From: Akkermansia muciniphila
GTDB taxonomy: Bacteria; Verrucomicrobiota; Verrucomicrobiia; Verrucomicrobiales; Akkermansiaceae
NCBI RefSeq assembly: GCF_030848305.1
Contig: NZ_CP114598.1
Span: forward strand, 372,001-436,000
Direction of reading: 5' to 3'
DNA: 64,000 bases
Part shown: one piece after another, positions 36,229-45,672 of the stretch
Layout: each line of letters opens with the position of its first letter
How positions within the stretch are numbered: the stretch's first letter is position 1
Made by a program: the position numbers and the translations under genes
The notes under the pieces: model-generated
Seen by the model: only the letters and a program-made list of their open reading frames with translations
Database searches by the model: none
What the model was told of the DNA's origin: nothing

Positions 36229-37616
36229 AGATGCCTGTCTTGCTGATCGTAGATGATGAAAAACCTACGCGCGACGCTCTGCGCATGGGTTTTCAGGATG
36301 ATTACGAGGTGTACACCGCCGCCAATCTCTCCCAGGCTTCCGCCCTCCTGCGGGAAGAATCTCCGGATCTGGTCCTGACGGATCTGAGACTGGGCGGGGA
36401 AAGCGGTATGGATGTGCTGAAAGCCGCCGCCGCCCTGCCCCACCCTCCGCAAAGCATCATGATGACTGCCTACGGCTCCGTGGATGCCGCCGTAGCAGCT
36501 ATGAAAGAGGGAGCGTACGACTTCGTCACCAAACCCCTGAATCTGGACGCCGTGGAGCTGGTGCTCAAACGGGCGCTCCACACCCGGAACCTGGAAACGG
36601 CCAACCAGGAACTCACCACCCGCATCCAGGCGGACTCCGGCCTGCAAAAACTGCTGGGCAGGTCCGCCGCCATGGAACACGTATTCTCCATTATTCGCCA
36701 GGTGGCTCCCAGCAAAACGACCGTGCTGATTGAGGGGGAAAGCGGCACCGGGAAAGAACTCGTAGCCCAGGCCATCCATTCCCTCTCCGGAAGGCCGGAA
36801 AATAAATTCGTGGCCGTCAACTGTGCGGCCCTTTCCCCCCAATTATTGGAAAGCGAACTGTTCGGCCATGAAAAAGGCTCCTTCACCGGAGCCGGACAAC
36901 GCCGCATCGGCCGCTTTGAGCAGGCGGACGGCGGCACTATCTTTCTGGATGAAATCGGGGAAATAGACGCCGGAACGCAAGTCCGGCTGCTGCGGGTGCT
37001 GTCTGAACGGACCATAGAACGCGTAGGGTCCAATGTATCCATTCCCGTCAATGTGCGCGTTATCGCGGCCACCAACAAATCATTGAAAAAACTCGTCCAG
37101 GAAGGGAAATTCCGGGAAGACCTCTACTTCCGTCTCAATGTGGTGCATATCCAAATGCCCCCCCTCCGGGACCGCCGGGAAGACATTCCCCTGCTTGCTA
37201 CCGCCTTCCTGAAAGAATTCGCCAGAGAAAACAACAAGGAATTCAAGCCTCTTTCCCGGGACGCGCTTGAAGCCGTCCGGAATTACCAGTGGCCGGGAAA
37301 CGTTCGTGAACTCCGCACGGCCATGGAACATGGCGTCGTCATGAGCAATTCCGCCAGCATAGGCATCCACCATCTTCCCCCTCAACTGCAGGATACTTCT
37401 CCGGAAACCCCTCCACAGGAACGGCCGGAGGACAATGCACCCAACACGCAGAATGGGCTTGTCCCGGCCGGGGTTTTGAATTTATCCTTGCTGGAACGGA
37501 ATGCCATCCAACAAGCACTGGCCCAGTCAAACGGCAACAAAACGGCAGCGGCCCACCTGCTGGGCATCAGCCGGCGCACCCTTCAACGCAAACTACAAGA
37601 TATCCTCCATTCATGA
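36225..37616 (+). CDS. NtrC-family sigma-54-dependent response regulator
   Basis: 463 residues. Receiver domain with phospho-acceptor Asp53 (DLVLTDLRLGGESG) and Lys in VTKPLN; AAA+ domain with Walker A GESGTGKE (171-178), the sigma-54 loop ESELFGHEKGSFTGAG (GSFTGA variant of GAFTGA), Walker B GGTIFLDEIGEI and RFREDLYFRLNVV-like REDLYFRLNVV; C-terminal Fis-type helix-turn-helix (NGNKTAAAHLLGISRRTLQR). Activates sigma-54 promoters when phosphorylated. Overlaps the kinase and the next membrane gene by four bases each, so all three are translated together. Confidence 0.95.
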   Translation: MKMPVLLIVDDEKPTRDALRMGFQDDYEVYTAANLSQASALLREESPDLVLTDLRLGGESGMDVLKAAAALPHPPQSIMMTAYGSVDAAVAAMKEGAYDFVTKPLNLDAVELVLKRALHTRNLETANQELTTRIQADSGLQKLLGRSAAMEHVFSIIRQVAPSKTTVLIEGESGTGKELVAQAIHSLSGRPENKFVAVNCAALSPQLLESELFGHEKGSFTGAGQRRIGRFEQADGGTIFLDEIGEIDAGTQVRLLRVLSERTIERVGSNVSIPVNVRVIAATNKSLKKLVQEGKFREDLYFRLNVVHIQMPPLRDRREDIPLLATAFLKEFARENNKEFKPLSRDALEAVRNYQWPGNVRELRTAMEHGVVMSNSASIGIHHLPPQLQDTSPETPPQERPEDNAPNTQNGLVPAGVLNLSLLERNAIQQALAQSNGNKTAAAHLLGISRRTLQRKLQDILHS

Positions 37617-39490
37617 ATGAGTCCTCCTCGGCATCCCGCACCCCTTTTATCATCATCCTTATCCTGCTGCTGGCAATCACGGGGGTGCAGTACTTTTTCA
37701 ACTTTAACGGGCTGGGCACCGACGCCGCCATGGACCACGCCCAAATCGCCCGCAACGTAGCCAGGGGGCAGGGGATGACCACCAACTGGCTGAGGCCCAT
37801 CCAGATGGTCTCCGGGAGTACCCGCGCCGGCCTCAACCCTTTTCTTTCAGACGCCCAGATACACGAACAGGAAGCCATCCGGGCCGGACAGGGCGAAACC
37901 CTTGTCGATCCGGAAAAATTCAATCCCTACGCCCTCCGGGACACACGCAACGCTCCGTTGAACATTCTGGTGGAAGCAGTCGTCTTCAAGATGGCCGGCG
38001 TCCACAAATTTGATCTGTGGAGCATGACGGGCTCATCCATGATTTATCTGCCTGACCGAATTGTGGCGGGCATTTCCTGCATGTTTTTCATCCTGGCCGT
38101 CCTGAGCTGCTATTATATCCTCCTCCGGATGTTTGACGTCACCATCGCCTGCTTCACCTGCCTGACGATGATACTCAGTAATCTTTTCCTGCAATACGCC
38201 ACCAGCGGCCTCCCGCAGATGATGATGCTCTTCTTCTTTGCCTGGGGCATCTATTTTCTGTACCGGGCGCTGCAAAACAAGGAGGAGAACCGCGCATTCC
38301 TGCTGCCTCTCATCGGCAGCTCCATCTGTTTCTCATGCGTTTGCCTCACCGGGTGGATCGGACTGTGGCCCATGGCCGGTTTTCTGATTTTTGCAGGCAT
38401 CCGGTTCAAACCGCACGGCCTGTACTGCATCCCGGGCCTTATCATTCTCCTTCTTTTCCTGGCCTACCCCATTTACATCAACCGCTCCCTCAGCGGGGGC
38501 TTCTTCGGAACGGCTTACTACACCATCTTCACGGGGCTGACCGGCAATGAAGAAATAGCGATGAATGCTCTGGTTTCCGGAAGCATTCCCATCGCCGCCC
38601 AAAAAGTCGTCACTTCCGTCATCAACAACATTCTGACACAGGGTGACCTTCTCTATGAAAACCTCGGCAATCTTCCCCTGGCCATGGTATTTCTGCTGGC
38701 CCTCCTGCATAAATTCAAACGGCCGGAAGTCAACCAGTCCAAATGGGGCATTTTTGCCATGTGGGTTCCTGCCGTCATCGGCATGGCCATTTATACCTCC
38801 AATAAAACCGGCATTTCCTTAGGGCAGATTCAAATCCTCTTCGCTCCCTTTTTCACGGCCTACGGCACGGCATTTGTTCTCAACCTGATTGCCAGGCATT
38901 CCAACAGAGAACTAATCTCCATCCTTCGGGGCGGCGTTCTGCTGCTTTCCCTGCTCATCACCTCCCTTCCGCTTCTGCTCAACCTTCCGCACATTGTGCG
39001 GGTGGGCATCCTGACAGCCGGCCGCGGTATTCCGGCATGGCCTCCCTACTATCCCCAGGGCCTTAACCGGGATCTTCGCTCCCAGACGGCGGAAAAGGAT
39101 TTCATTCTCACGGACCAGCCGGCCGCCGTCGGCTGGTATGCAGACCGGAAAGCCATCGGCATCCCCAAAATGGTGGAACAACTCATGGTGCTGGAACGCA
39201 TTCTGAAATTCCACGGCGGCAAGGTGGGCAGCATTCTGGTGACTCCCTCTTCCACATCAAAAATGAACCTCCGCACCATTGCCTCCTCCTACGGAGAATT
39301 CACTCCCCTCGTTCTGGAAGGCACCGTTCTGTTCCAGACCAAGGATAAAAATCCCGTGTACCTCTTTGACCACAGTCAGGCGCTTGCTCCCCTGGCGCAG
39401 CGCTTCGGAACGCCTGATTCCCGCCAATTCATTCAGGGAGCGGAAATGATTCTTTACAAAGACCTTCAGGAAACCACTCCTCAACCTTAA
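37613..39490 (+). CDS. Multi-pass membrane protein, probable GT-C glycosyltransferase
   Basis: 625 residues with about ten membrane segments (FIIILILLLAITGVQYFFNF, ISCMFFILAVLSCYYILLRM, LPQMMMLFFFAWGIYFLYRA) and a soluble C-terminal part of about 150 residues. The first loop (GLGTDAAMDHAQIARNVARG) resembles the D..Y...A...G.G loop of ArnT/PMT-like transferases. No donor is evident; polyprenyl-phosphate sugars would be usual. ATG overlaps the regulator stop by four bases. Tied by position to the two-component system and to xseB and dxs; only dxs, through isoprenoid carrier lipid, hints at a common thread. Confidence 0.65.
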   Translation: MNESSSASRTPFIIILILLLAITGVQYFFNFNGLGTDAAMDHAQIARNVARGQGMTTNWLRPIQMVSGSTRAGLNPFLSDAQIHEQEAIRAGQGETLVDPEKFNPYALRDTRNAPLNILVEAVVFKMAGVHKFDLWSMTGSSMIYLPDRIVAGISCMFFILAVLSCYYILLRMFDVTIACFTCLTMILSNLFLQYATSGLPQMMMLFFFAWGIYFLYRALQNKEENRAFLLPLIGSSICFSCVCLTGWIGLWPMAGFLIFAGIRFKPHGLYCIPGLIILLLFLAYPIYINRSLSGGFFGTAYYTIFTGLTGNEEIAMNALVSGSIPIAAQKVVTSVINNILTQGDLLYENLGNLPLAMVFLLALLHKFKRPEVNQSKWGIFAMWVPAVIGMAIYTSNKTGISLGQIQILFAPFFTAYGTAFVLNLIARHSNRELISILRGGVLLLSLLITSLPLLLNLPHIVRVGILTAGRGIPAWPPYYPQGLNRDLRSQTAEKDFILTDQPAAVGWYADRKAIGIPKMVEQLMVLERILKFHGGKVGSILVTPSSTSKMNLRTIASSYGEFTPLVLEGTVLFQTKDKNPVYLFDHSQALAPLAQRFGTPDSRQFIQGAEMILYKDLQETTPQP

Positions 39491-39497
39491 TCCCCAT

Positions 39498-39758
39498 ATG
39501 GCCAAACAACGGAAAAACGCTCCAGGATTTGAAGAATCCGTAGCACGCCTGGAAGAAATCATACGTCTGACGGAAGCCCCCATTACCGAGCTGGAAGACA
39601 TGATAGCCCTGGTGGAAGAAGGCAATAAGCTCATCCGTCACTGCCGCAGCATCCTGCATGACGCGGAACTGCGCATTCAAACTCTCAGCAACCCGGAAGC
39701 CGTTCAGGATAAAACGGATACCGATGAACCAGACAGCAATGAATTCTCCCTCACCTGA
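39498..39758 (+). CDS. xseB: Exodeoxyribonuclease VII small subunit
   Basis: 86 residues, XseB signature: GFEESVARLEEIIRLTEA, then LEDMIALVEEGNKLIRHCRS and LHDAELRIQTL. Combines with XseA to cut single-stranded DNA. xseB before dxs (often with ispA) is a widely shared order. Seven bases after the GT-C gene; its end overlaps the dxs start. Confidence 0.93.
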   Translation: MAKQRKNAPGFEESVARLEEIIRLTEAPITELEDMIALVEEGNKLIRHCRSILHDAELRIQTLSNPEAVQDKTDTDEPDSNEFSLT

Positions 39759-41625
39759 ACTTCCGGAACTGCTGGCAAGCATCCGCAGCCACGCAGACCT
39801 GATGAAAATTCCTGAGTCGGAACTGCCCAGGCTCGCGGAAGAAATCCGGAATACGCTCATTCACTCCCTTTCCCTCACCGGAGGCCACCTGGGCCCCAAC
39901 CTGGGCGTAGTAGAACTGAGCATTGCCCTTCACCGCGTCTTTGAAACGCCGCGGGATAAAATCATCTTTGACGTCTCCCACCAGGCCTATGTCCATAAAA
40001 TGCTGACGGGGCGCGCTCCCCTGATCCATACCATCCGCCAGCATGGGGGGCTTTCCGGATTCGCCAAAATGTCCGAATCCCCTCACGACTCCTACGGAGC
40101 GGGGCATGCGGGCACGGCGCTTTCCGCCGCCCTGGGCATGTGCGCGGCCAGGGACCTGAAAGGAGAAGACTACCATGTGGTGGCCGTAGCCGGAGATGCG
40201 GCATTCACCTGCGGCACCACTCTGGAGGCGCTGAACAATATCAGCCAGACCACCAAACGCTACATCACCATTCTGAATGACAACGAATGGGCCATCGACA
40301 AAAACGTAGGAGCGCTGGCAAAATACTTCAACTCCCTGCAAACTTCGGAAACCTTTTCCTGGTTAAGGGATAAAACAGCCTCCTTCATTGAAAAGCTGGG
40401 CGGCGCGCAGGCCAGGGACTTTGCTTTCAAGCTGGAAGGCACCACCCAGAACCTGATCTTCCCGTCACTCCTGTTCAACAAATTCGGGCTGCGCTATTTC
40501 GGTCCCCTGGACGGACACGACATTCCCACCCTGATACGTACCCTCGCCTACATCAAGGATCTCAACGAACCCGTTATTCTGCATGTGGTCACCCAGAAGG
40601 GCAAGGGCTACCAGCCCGCCCTGGACAACCCCACCAAATTCCACGGCCTGGGCTCCTATTGCGTGAGGGACGGGGAAACGCAGGCCGCCCCCACCCCCAC
40701 ATTCTCCCATATCTTCGGCTCCACGCTGGTGAAAATGGCGCGCGAGGATGAATCCATCACAGCCATCACGGCCGCCATGGCCAGCGGCACCAAGCTGGAC
40801 TTATTCAAGGAAGCTTTCCCCAAACGTTATTTTGACGTAGGAATCGCGGAAGAGCATGGTGCCCTCTTCGCCTGCGGGCTGGCGGCGGAGGGCATGAAAC
40901 CCTACATCGCCATTTACTCCACTTTCATGCAGCGCTGTATTGACATGATTCAACATGACGCCGCGCTGCAAAAACTGCCCGTGCGTTTTTGCATGGACCG
41001 CGCCGGACTGTCCCCGGACGACGGCCCCACACACCACGGGCTGTTTGACATTGCCATGATTCGCAGCATCCCGAACATTGTCTTCATGCAGCCCAAGGAT
41101 GAAGCTGAATTCGTCCACATGCTCCGAACCATGAACCATTACCAGAACGGGCCCACCGTTATCCGCTATCCCAGGGGCTGCGGCGCCGGAGTACCCGTCC
41201 CCGCCAAGGGGGAAATCCTCCCCATCGGCAAGGCGGAAGTACTTCAGACGGGACAGGATGTAACCCTCGTCTCCCTGGGCACCATGATCGGCATCGCCCG
41301 GGAAACCGCCTCGCTGCTGGAAGCCCGCGGCTACACCGTTACCCTGATCAATGCCCGTTTCATCAAACCTCTGGATGATGAATGCATCCGCCGTCACGCA
41401 GAACGCAGCAGGGTAGTCTGCACCTTCGAAGACCACTCCATCAGCGGCGGCTTCAACTCCTCCGTCCTTGAATCCCTGGAAACCGGAGACATCAAGACGC
41501 CCGTGGAGGCCATCGCATGGCCGGATCAATTCATTGAGCATGGTTCGGAATCCATCCTCAGAAAAAAATATGGACTCACGGCGGAAGCCGCGCTACAAAA
41601 AATCATTCCCCACCTGAACTCCTGA
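39724..41625 (+). CDS. dxs: 1-deoxy-D-xylulose-5-phosphate synthase
   Basis: First step of the MEP isoprenoid pathway, joining pyruvate and glyceraldehyde-3-phosphate with thiamine diphosphate. 633 residues, normal. TGGHLGPNLGVVELSIALH is canonical; VSHQAYVHKMLTGR, GDAAFTCGTTLEALNN (TPP site) and FDVGIAEEHGALFACGLA (family: AEQHAVTFAAGLA) are divergent but keep the catalytic Glu and His. MDRAGLSPDDGPTHHGLFD replaces DRAGLVGADGPTHQGAFD. Start ATG 39724 overlaps xseB by 35 bases; ATG 39739 is the alternative; upstream in-frame starts lie deep in xseB. Confidence 0.93.
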   Translation: MNQTAMNSPSPELPELLASIRSHADLMKIPESELPRLAEEIRNTLIHSLSLTGGHLGPNLGVVELSIALHRVFETPRDKIIFDVSHQAYVHKMLTGRAPLIHTIRQHGGLSGFAKMSESPHDSYGAGHAGTALSAALGMCAARDLKGEDYHVVAVAGDAAFTCGTTLEALNNISQTTKRYITILNDNEWAIDKNVGALAKYFNSLQTSETFSWLRDKTASFIEKLGGAQARDFAFKLEGTTQNLIFPSLLFNKFGLRYFGPLDGHDIPTLIRTLAYIKDLNEPVILHVVTQKGKGYQPALDNPTKFHGLGSYCVRDGETQAAPTPTFSHIFGSTLVKMAREDESITAITAAMASGTKLDLFKEAFPKRYFDVGIAEEHGALFACGLAAEGMKPYIAIYSTFMQRCIDMIQHDAALQKLPVRFCMDRAGLSPDDGPTHHGLFDIAMIRSIPNIVFMQPKDEAEFVHMLRTMNHYQNGPTVIRYPRGCGAGVPVPAKGEILPIGKAEVLQTGQDVTLVSLGTMIGIARETASLLEARGYTVTLINARFIKPLDDECIRRHAERSRVVCTFEDHSISGGFNSSVLESLETGDIKTPVEAIAWPDQFIEHGSESILRKKYGLTAEAALQKIIPHLNS

Positions 41626-41632
41626 TTGATTC

Positions 41633-42406
41633 ATGAAGACACGCTCCTTCCTGCTGGCGGCGCTTGCGCTCGCCTTTCTTCCCGCCTTCGCGCAACAGTC
41701 CTTTCCGGGCTCCCCTTCCCCTGCCTGGATTCAGGAATTCAATAAACTGCCGGAAACAACCAGGAAAAGCTATATAGACCAATTCCGCAAAGCGGAACAG
41801 CTCTTTGCCAAAAAAAGGATCATGGAATGTCTTTTTTCCCTCATGGAACTGGAAAAACTTTATACCGGGAATCCGGGCTTATACAACCTCCGCGGCGCCT
41901 GCTACATTGAAATCCGCAATATCGAAAAGGCCCTGGAAAATTTTGAAAGAGCCCAGCAACTGGATCCCTTCAACCTCACCATCCGGTTCAACCTGGCGGA
42001 AGCGCATTACGTCAATCACGACTATTCCAAAGCGTTGAAAGCTTTTACGGAACTCCTTCCCTCCTTCAAGGACAATTCCGGCATGACGCCCCTGCTGCAA
42101 TTCAAGCGTTATATCTGCGCCCGAAAACTGGATAACCAGCCGCTTGCCGCGGAACTGGAAAAGCTGTACGGCCCGATGGATGATACGCCATACTACTATT
42201 GCACCCAGGCCATCCTCAAACTGATGGAAGGGGACAAGGAGGCTGCCCAGGAACAGCTCCTTTCCGCCATCCGCATCCACGGAGGCACCAGCGCCATCCA
42301 GGCCTTTACGGACGCTATGACGGAAGCCGGCATCCTTCCCTCCCCCTACGGGCAGACCGTCCCCACCGAACAGCCGGTAAAAACCGGACTGGAAAAACGC
42401 CGTTAA
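41633..42406 (+). CDS. Exported TPR-repeat protein
   Basis: 257 residues with signal peptide MKTRSFLLAALALAFLPAFA and at least two tetratricopeptide repeats (PGLYNLRGACYIEIRNIEKA, LENFERAQQLDPFNLTIRFN, LAEAHYVNHDYSKALKAF). Probably a periplasmic scaffold; partner unknown. Seven bases after dxs; stop shares a base with the recO start (TAATG). Confidence 0.8.
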   Translation: MKTRSFLLAALALAFLPAFAQQSFPGSPSPAWIQEFNKLPETTRKSYIDQFRKAEQLFAKKRIMECLFSLMELEKLYTGNPGLYNLRGACYIEIRNIEKALENFERAQQLDPFNLTIRFNLAEAHYVNHDYSKALKAFTELLPSFKDNSGMTPLLQFKRYICARKLDNQPLAAELEKLYGPMDDTPYYYCTQAILKLMEGDKEAAQEQLLSAIRIHGGTSAIQAFTDAMTEAGILPSPYGQTVPTEQPVKTGLEKRR

Positions 42407-42942
42407 TGAACGCGGAAGCGACGGTCCTGAAGCTCTACCCCCTGGGAGAAAACGGCCTGATTGCCGTCTGGTGCACGGAGGAAGGCCTTATCAGAACGGC
42501 GGCAAAAAGCGCCAGAAAACCTAGCAGTCCCTTTGCCGGGCGTCTGGACATTTTCTATCAGTGCCGCATGCAGTGGACGCAGGCAAAAAAAGGGGATCTG
42601 CACACCCTGACCTCCGCAGATCTGCTTTCGCCGCGCCTGGCCCTCCGGAAAAATTACCTCCGGCTCAGTGCGGCGGGCTATTTCGCGCGCCTGTTTCTCC
42701 AAATGCTGGAACCGGACACGCCCATCCCGGAATTTTACGACTTGCTGCAGAGGGCCTACACCTATCTGGAAAACAATGACCCTACGCTCCGCGCCGTCCT
42801 GCACTTCGAACAGGAACTCGCCCGGCTGCATGGAATAGCCCACCCAGGCATCCCGGCGCACGTCATTCTGAAATCCCACTTCGGCAAGCTTCCCCCGCAG
42901 CGGGAAAAACTGCTCGGAAACCTGGAACAAAAAGAAAGCTGA
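42406..42942 (+). CDS. recO: RecO, short form
   Basis: Recombination mediator. OB-fold part ATVLKLYPLGENGLIAVWCT, TAAKSARKPSSPFAGRLDIF (family: k.gArk.ks.f...l..f) and QAKKGDLHTLTSADLL are typical. Helical part has YFARLFLQMLEPDTPIPEFY and LRAVLHFEQELARLHG. 178 residues against about 240 in E. coli; the zinc finger of many RecO proteins and part of the C-terminal helices are missing, without frameshift signs. ATG at 42406 shares one base with the preceding stop. Last of the operon. Confidence 0.75.
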   Translation: MNAEATVLKLYPLGENGLIAVWCTEEGLIRTAAKSARKPSSPFAGRLDIFYQCRMQWTQAKKGDLHTLTSADLLSPRLALRKNYLRLSAAGYFARLFLQMLEPDTPIPEFYDLLQRAYTYLENNDPTLRAVLHFEQELARLHGIAHPGIPAHVILKSHFGKLPPQREKLLGNLEQKES

Positions 42943-43044
42943 GCAACATGCCTATCCCGCTTTCATTTGCAGCAAAGGAAGTTCCCCTCCCCGCTCACCA
43001 AGCCCTTCCTCCGGGACGGGATGTGCATTGTTCCGTGCGCGAGA

Positions 43045-43073
43045 TTGACTTGTCCGCAGCCTTCAGGCACAAT
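43045..43073 (+). promoter_or_regulatory. Promoter of the LptF/LptG gene
   Basis: TTGACT (43045-43050), 17-base spacer, CACAAT (43068-43073). Gives a leader of about 14 bases before ATG 43094. Confidence 0.55.
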
Positions 43074-43093
43074 ATCAGGCACGGTTTTACTGC

Positions 43094-44185
43094 ATGAAGA
43101 TCCTTGACAGATACATTGCCCGCCAGCTGCTTGGTGTCACGGCCCTGGGGGTAATGGCCCTGAGCGCCCTGCTCCTTCTGGGCAACCTGTTCAAGGAACT
43201 GCGCCCCCTCCTGGTGGAGAACAAGGCCCCCATCAGCATCGTTCTGGAATTCATCTTCCAGGTCATCCCCTTTTCCCTGATGTTCTCCATTCCGTGGGGG
43301 TTCCTGACGGCCGTTCTTCTGGTGTACGGCCGTCTGGCCTCGGACAACGAACTCACCTCCATGCGCATGTCCGGCATGAGCCTGTGGCGTCTGAGCGCTC
43401 CTGCCATCGCCATCGGCATTGCCCTTTCCGGCCTTTGCTACTGGATTAACATAGACATCGCACCGCGTGCCAAGCAATCCATTTCCGAGCTGCTCATCAA
43501 AGCCGCTTCCATCAACCCGAAAGGGCTTCTCAATGAAGGCCAGGCCATTACCAAATTCGACAACCTGGAAATCTACATCGACAAACGCGTGGATGACGTC
43601 ATCCACGGCATGCACATTTACCAGAAAGCGGACGAAAAATCTCCGGCCGTGGCCATGCACTCGGAACGCGTAACCATGGATTTCTCTCCCGAGAAAAAAA
43701 TCCTCACCCTGCACCTCATCAATCCCCTCATCACCACTCAGGAAAAAGACTCCATCTCCCAAAGCGTGACCATGGACGAAATGCCTCTGAGCATCAATCT
43801 GGACAAATCCCGCTCCCGGCGCATCAAGGCCAACCGCTTCACCAACCGGGAAATCCGGGAAGCTCTGGACACGCCCGGCTATCTGGATAAAAGACAGACT
43901 ACGGAATTCGCCACGGAACTGCCCAGGCGCGCCTCCTTCTCCCTGGCCTGCATTGTCTTTGCCCTCATCGGCGTGCCGCTGGCCATCAATACCCGCAGAA
44001 AAGACACCTCCACGGGATTTGCCCTGGGCATCCTGATCGCCTCACTCTACTTTTTAGCCCTGATCTTTGCGGACTTGTCCCGTAAAAACGACACGATGCT
44101 CCCCTATATTCTGCTCTGGCTTCCCAACATCATCACGGTTGCCGTGGCGCTGCGCCTTCACAAACGGGCCACGCACAAGGGATAA
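43094..44185 (+). CDS. LptF/LptG-family permease
   Basis: Inner-membrane half of the LptB2FG complex that lifts lipopolysaccharide toward the outer membrane. ILDRYIARQLLGVTALGVMA is the typical first helix, ELTSMRMSGMSLWRLSAPA is the family signature (E..a....G.s..r...P), and C-terminal helices include LACIVFALIGVPLAINTRRK. 363 aa, normal. A beta-jellyroll periplasmic part lies between. Only one of the two paralogues is in the window, so F versus G cannot be decided. Confidence 0.9.
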   Translation: MKILDRYIARQLLGVTALGVMALSALLLLGNLFKELRPLLVENKAPISIVLEFIFQVIPFSLMFSIPWGFLTAVLLVYGRLASDNELTSMRMSGMSLWRLSAPAIAIGIALSGLCYWINIDIAPRAKQSISELLIKAASINPKGLLNEGQAITKFDNLEIYIDKRVDDVIHGMHIYQKADEKSPAVAMHSERVTMDFSPEKKILTLHLINPLITTQEKDSISQSVTMDEMPLSINLDKSRSRRIKANRFTNREIREALDTPGYLDKRQTTEFATELPRRASFSLACIVFALIGVPLAINTRRKDTSTGFALGILIASLYFLALIFADLSRKNDTMLPYILLWLPNIITVAVALRLHKRATHKG

Positions 44186-44224
44186 GCCCCCGGCGGAAGT
44201 CCCTCCCGCTGGCGTGGAATTAGC

Positions 44225-44253
44225 TTTCACAGCATGGGAGCTTCGGATAGCAT
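44225..44253 (+). promoter_or_regulatory. Promoter-like elements before der
   Basis: TTTCAC (44225-44230), 17-base spacer, TAGCAT (44248-44253), six bases to ATG 44260. Would give a leaderless transcript. Confidence 0.4.
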
Positions 44254-44259
44254 GTGTGC

Positions 44260-45654
44260 ATGCAGCACGTCCCCACCATCGCCATCGTAGGCAGGCCCAA
44301 TGTCGGGAAATCCGCCATCTTCAATAGAATGGCAGGCAGGCGCATCGCCATCGTGCATGATGAACCCGGCGTCACCCGCGACCGGCTCTCCGCCCCCTGC
44401 AGGATTACGGACCGCGCCTGTAAAATCATGGACACGGGCGGTATCGGCGCGCGCCTGAGCGACGGCTTTGCGGAACAGGTGGAGGCGGAGGCGGACATTG
44501 CCATAAAAACGGCGGACCTCATCCTCTTCGTGCTGGACTGCCGGGATCACCTTACCCCTATCGACCAGAGCATCGCGGACCACCTCCGTAAATCGGACAT
44601 TCCCGTCATCCTCCTTCTTAACAAAGCCGACCATGAAAAACAGGATCTCAATCTGGGCGAATTTGCCGGACTGGGTTTTGACGACCATATCTTTCTCTCT
44701 GCCGCCCACGGCAGAGGCTTCTCCGAATTAGCCTCCCGACTGGACGGTTTTCTCAAGCAGAAAGGGGCTCCGCTTAAAGAAGAACTGGAGGAAAAACCGG
44801 AAAACGGAGAGGAAACGCCCCTTCCCATCAAGGTAGCCGTAGTAGGACGCCCCAACGCTGGCAAATCCTCTCTGGTCAACGCCATCCTCCAGGACAGGCG
44901 CACGATCGTCTCCAATGTGGCGGGCACCACCCGTGACGCCATTGACATCCCCTACCTGCACGACGGCCAGCCCTACGTGCTGATTGACACCGCCGGCATG
45001 CGTCCCCGCTCCCGTCGGGACACCTCCGTAGAAGTCTTCTCCGCCATGCGCAGTGAGAAAGCCATCCGCCGGGCGGATATCTGCCTGCTGGTTATTGACA
45101 TCGCGGCGGGCATCACGCAACAGGACCGCCGCATTGCCGGCATCATTGCGGAAGAAGGAAAACCCTGTATCATCATCGTCAACAAATTCGACCTCTTCCA
45201 TCCGAATGCCCCCCGCAAGGACCGCATGGCGGAAGTGGAGGAACAGGTGCGCAGGGAACTCTTCTTCATCAGCTACGCGCCTTTCATCGCCACCTCCGCC
45301 AAAAAAGCGGAAGGCGTGGAAATCATCTTCAAAGTCATCACGCGCATCCGCCGGGAATCCCATAACCTGCCCACTACCGGCCAGCTCAACCGCCTGATCC
45401 AGCTCGCCCAGCAGATGAACCCTCCCGGCTCCGCCAGCGGTTCCGCCAGAAGGCTGAAAATATATTACGCCACCACAGCGGTGGACCCCAAGTACAATAC
45501 TATTCCCGTCCCGCGCTATGTTCTTTTCGTCAATGACAAAAGCCTGCTCACGGACAGCTATTCCCAGTACCTGCGCAACAAAATAAGGGAAGCCTACCCC
45601 GCTCCCGGCATTCCGGTCATCTTCTCCGCCCGTTCACGCGTGCGCAACGACTGA
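44260..45654 (+). CDS. der: Tandem GTPase Der (EngA)
   Basis: 50S ribosome assembly factor, 464 aa. Two GTPase domains: first GRPNVGKSAIFNRMAGRR, DTGG and NKADH; second GRPNAGKSSLVNAILQDR, DTAGM and NKFD; then a KH-like C-terminal domain (TGQLNRLIQLAQ, LKIYYATTA). An in-frame GTG lies at 44254; ATG 44260 gives the standard MQHVPTIAIVGRP start. No Shine-Dalgarno. Confidence 0.97.
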   Translation: MQHVPTIAIVGRPNVGKSAIFNRMAGRRIAIVHDEPGVTRDRLSAPCRITDRACKIMDTGGIGARLSDGFAEQVEAEADIAIKTADLILFVLDCRDHLTPIDQSIADHLRKSDIPVILLLNKADHEKQDLNLGEFAGLGFDDHIFLSAAHGRGFSELASRLDGFLKQKGAPLKEELEEKPENGEETPLPIKVAVVGRPNAGKSSLVNAILQDRRTIVSNVAGTTRDAIDIPYLHDGQPYVLIDTAGMRPRSRRDTSVEVFSAMRSEKAIRRADICLLVIDIAAGITQQDRRIAGIIAEEGKPCIIIVNKFDLFHPNAPRKDRMAEVEEQVRRELFFISYAPFIATSAKKAEGVEIIFKVITRIRRESHNLPTTGQLNRLIQLAQQMNPPGSASGSARRLKIYYATTAVDPKYNTIPVPRYVLFVNDKSLLTDSYSQYLRNKIREAYPAPGIPVIFSARSRVRND

Positions 45655-45672
45655 TCATCCCTCCTTCTCCGC

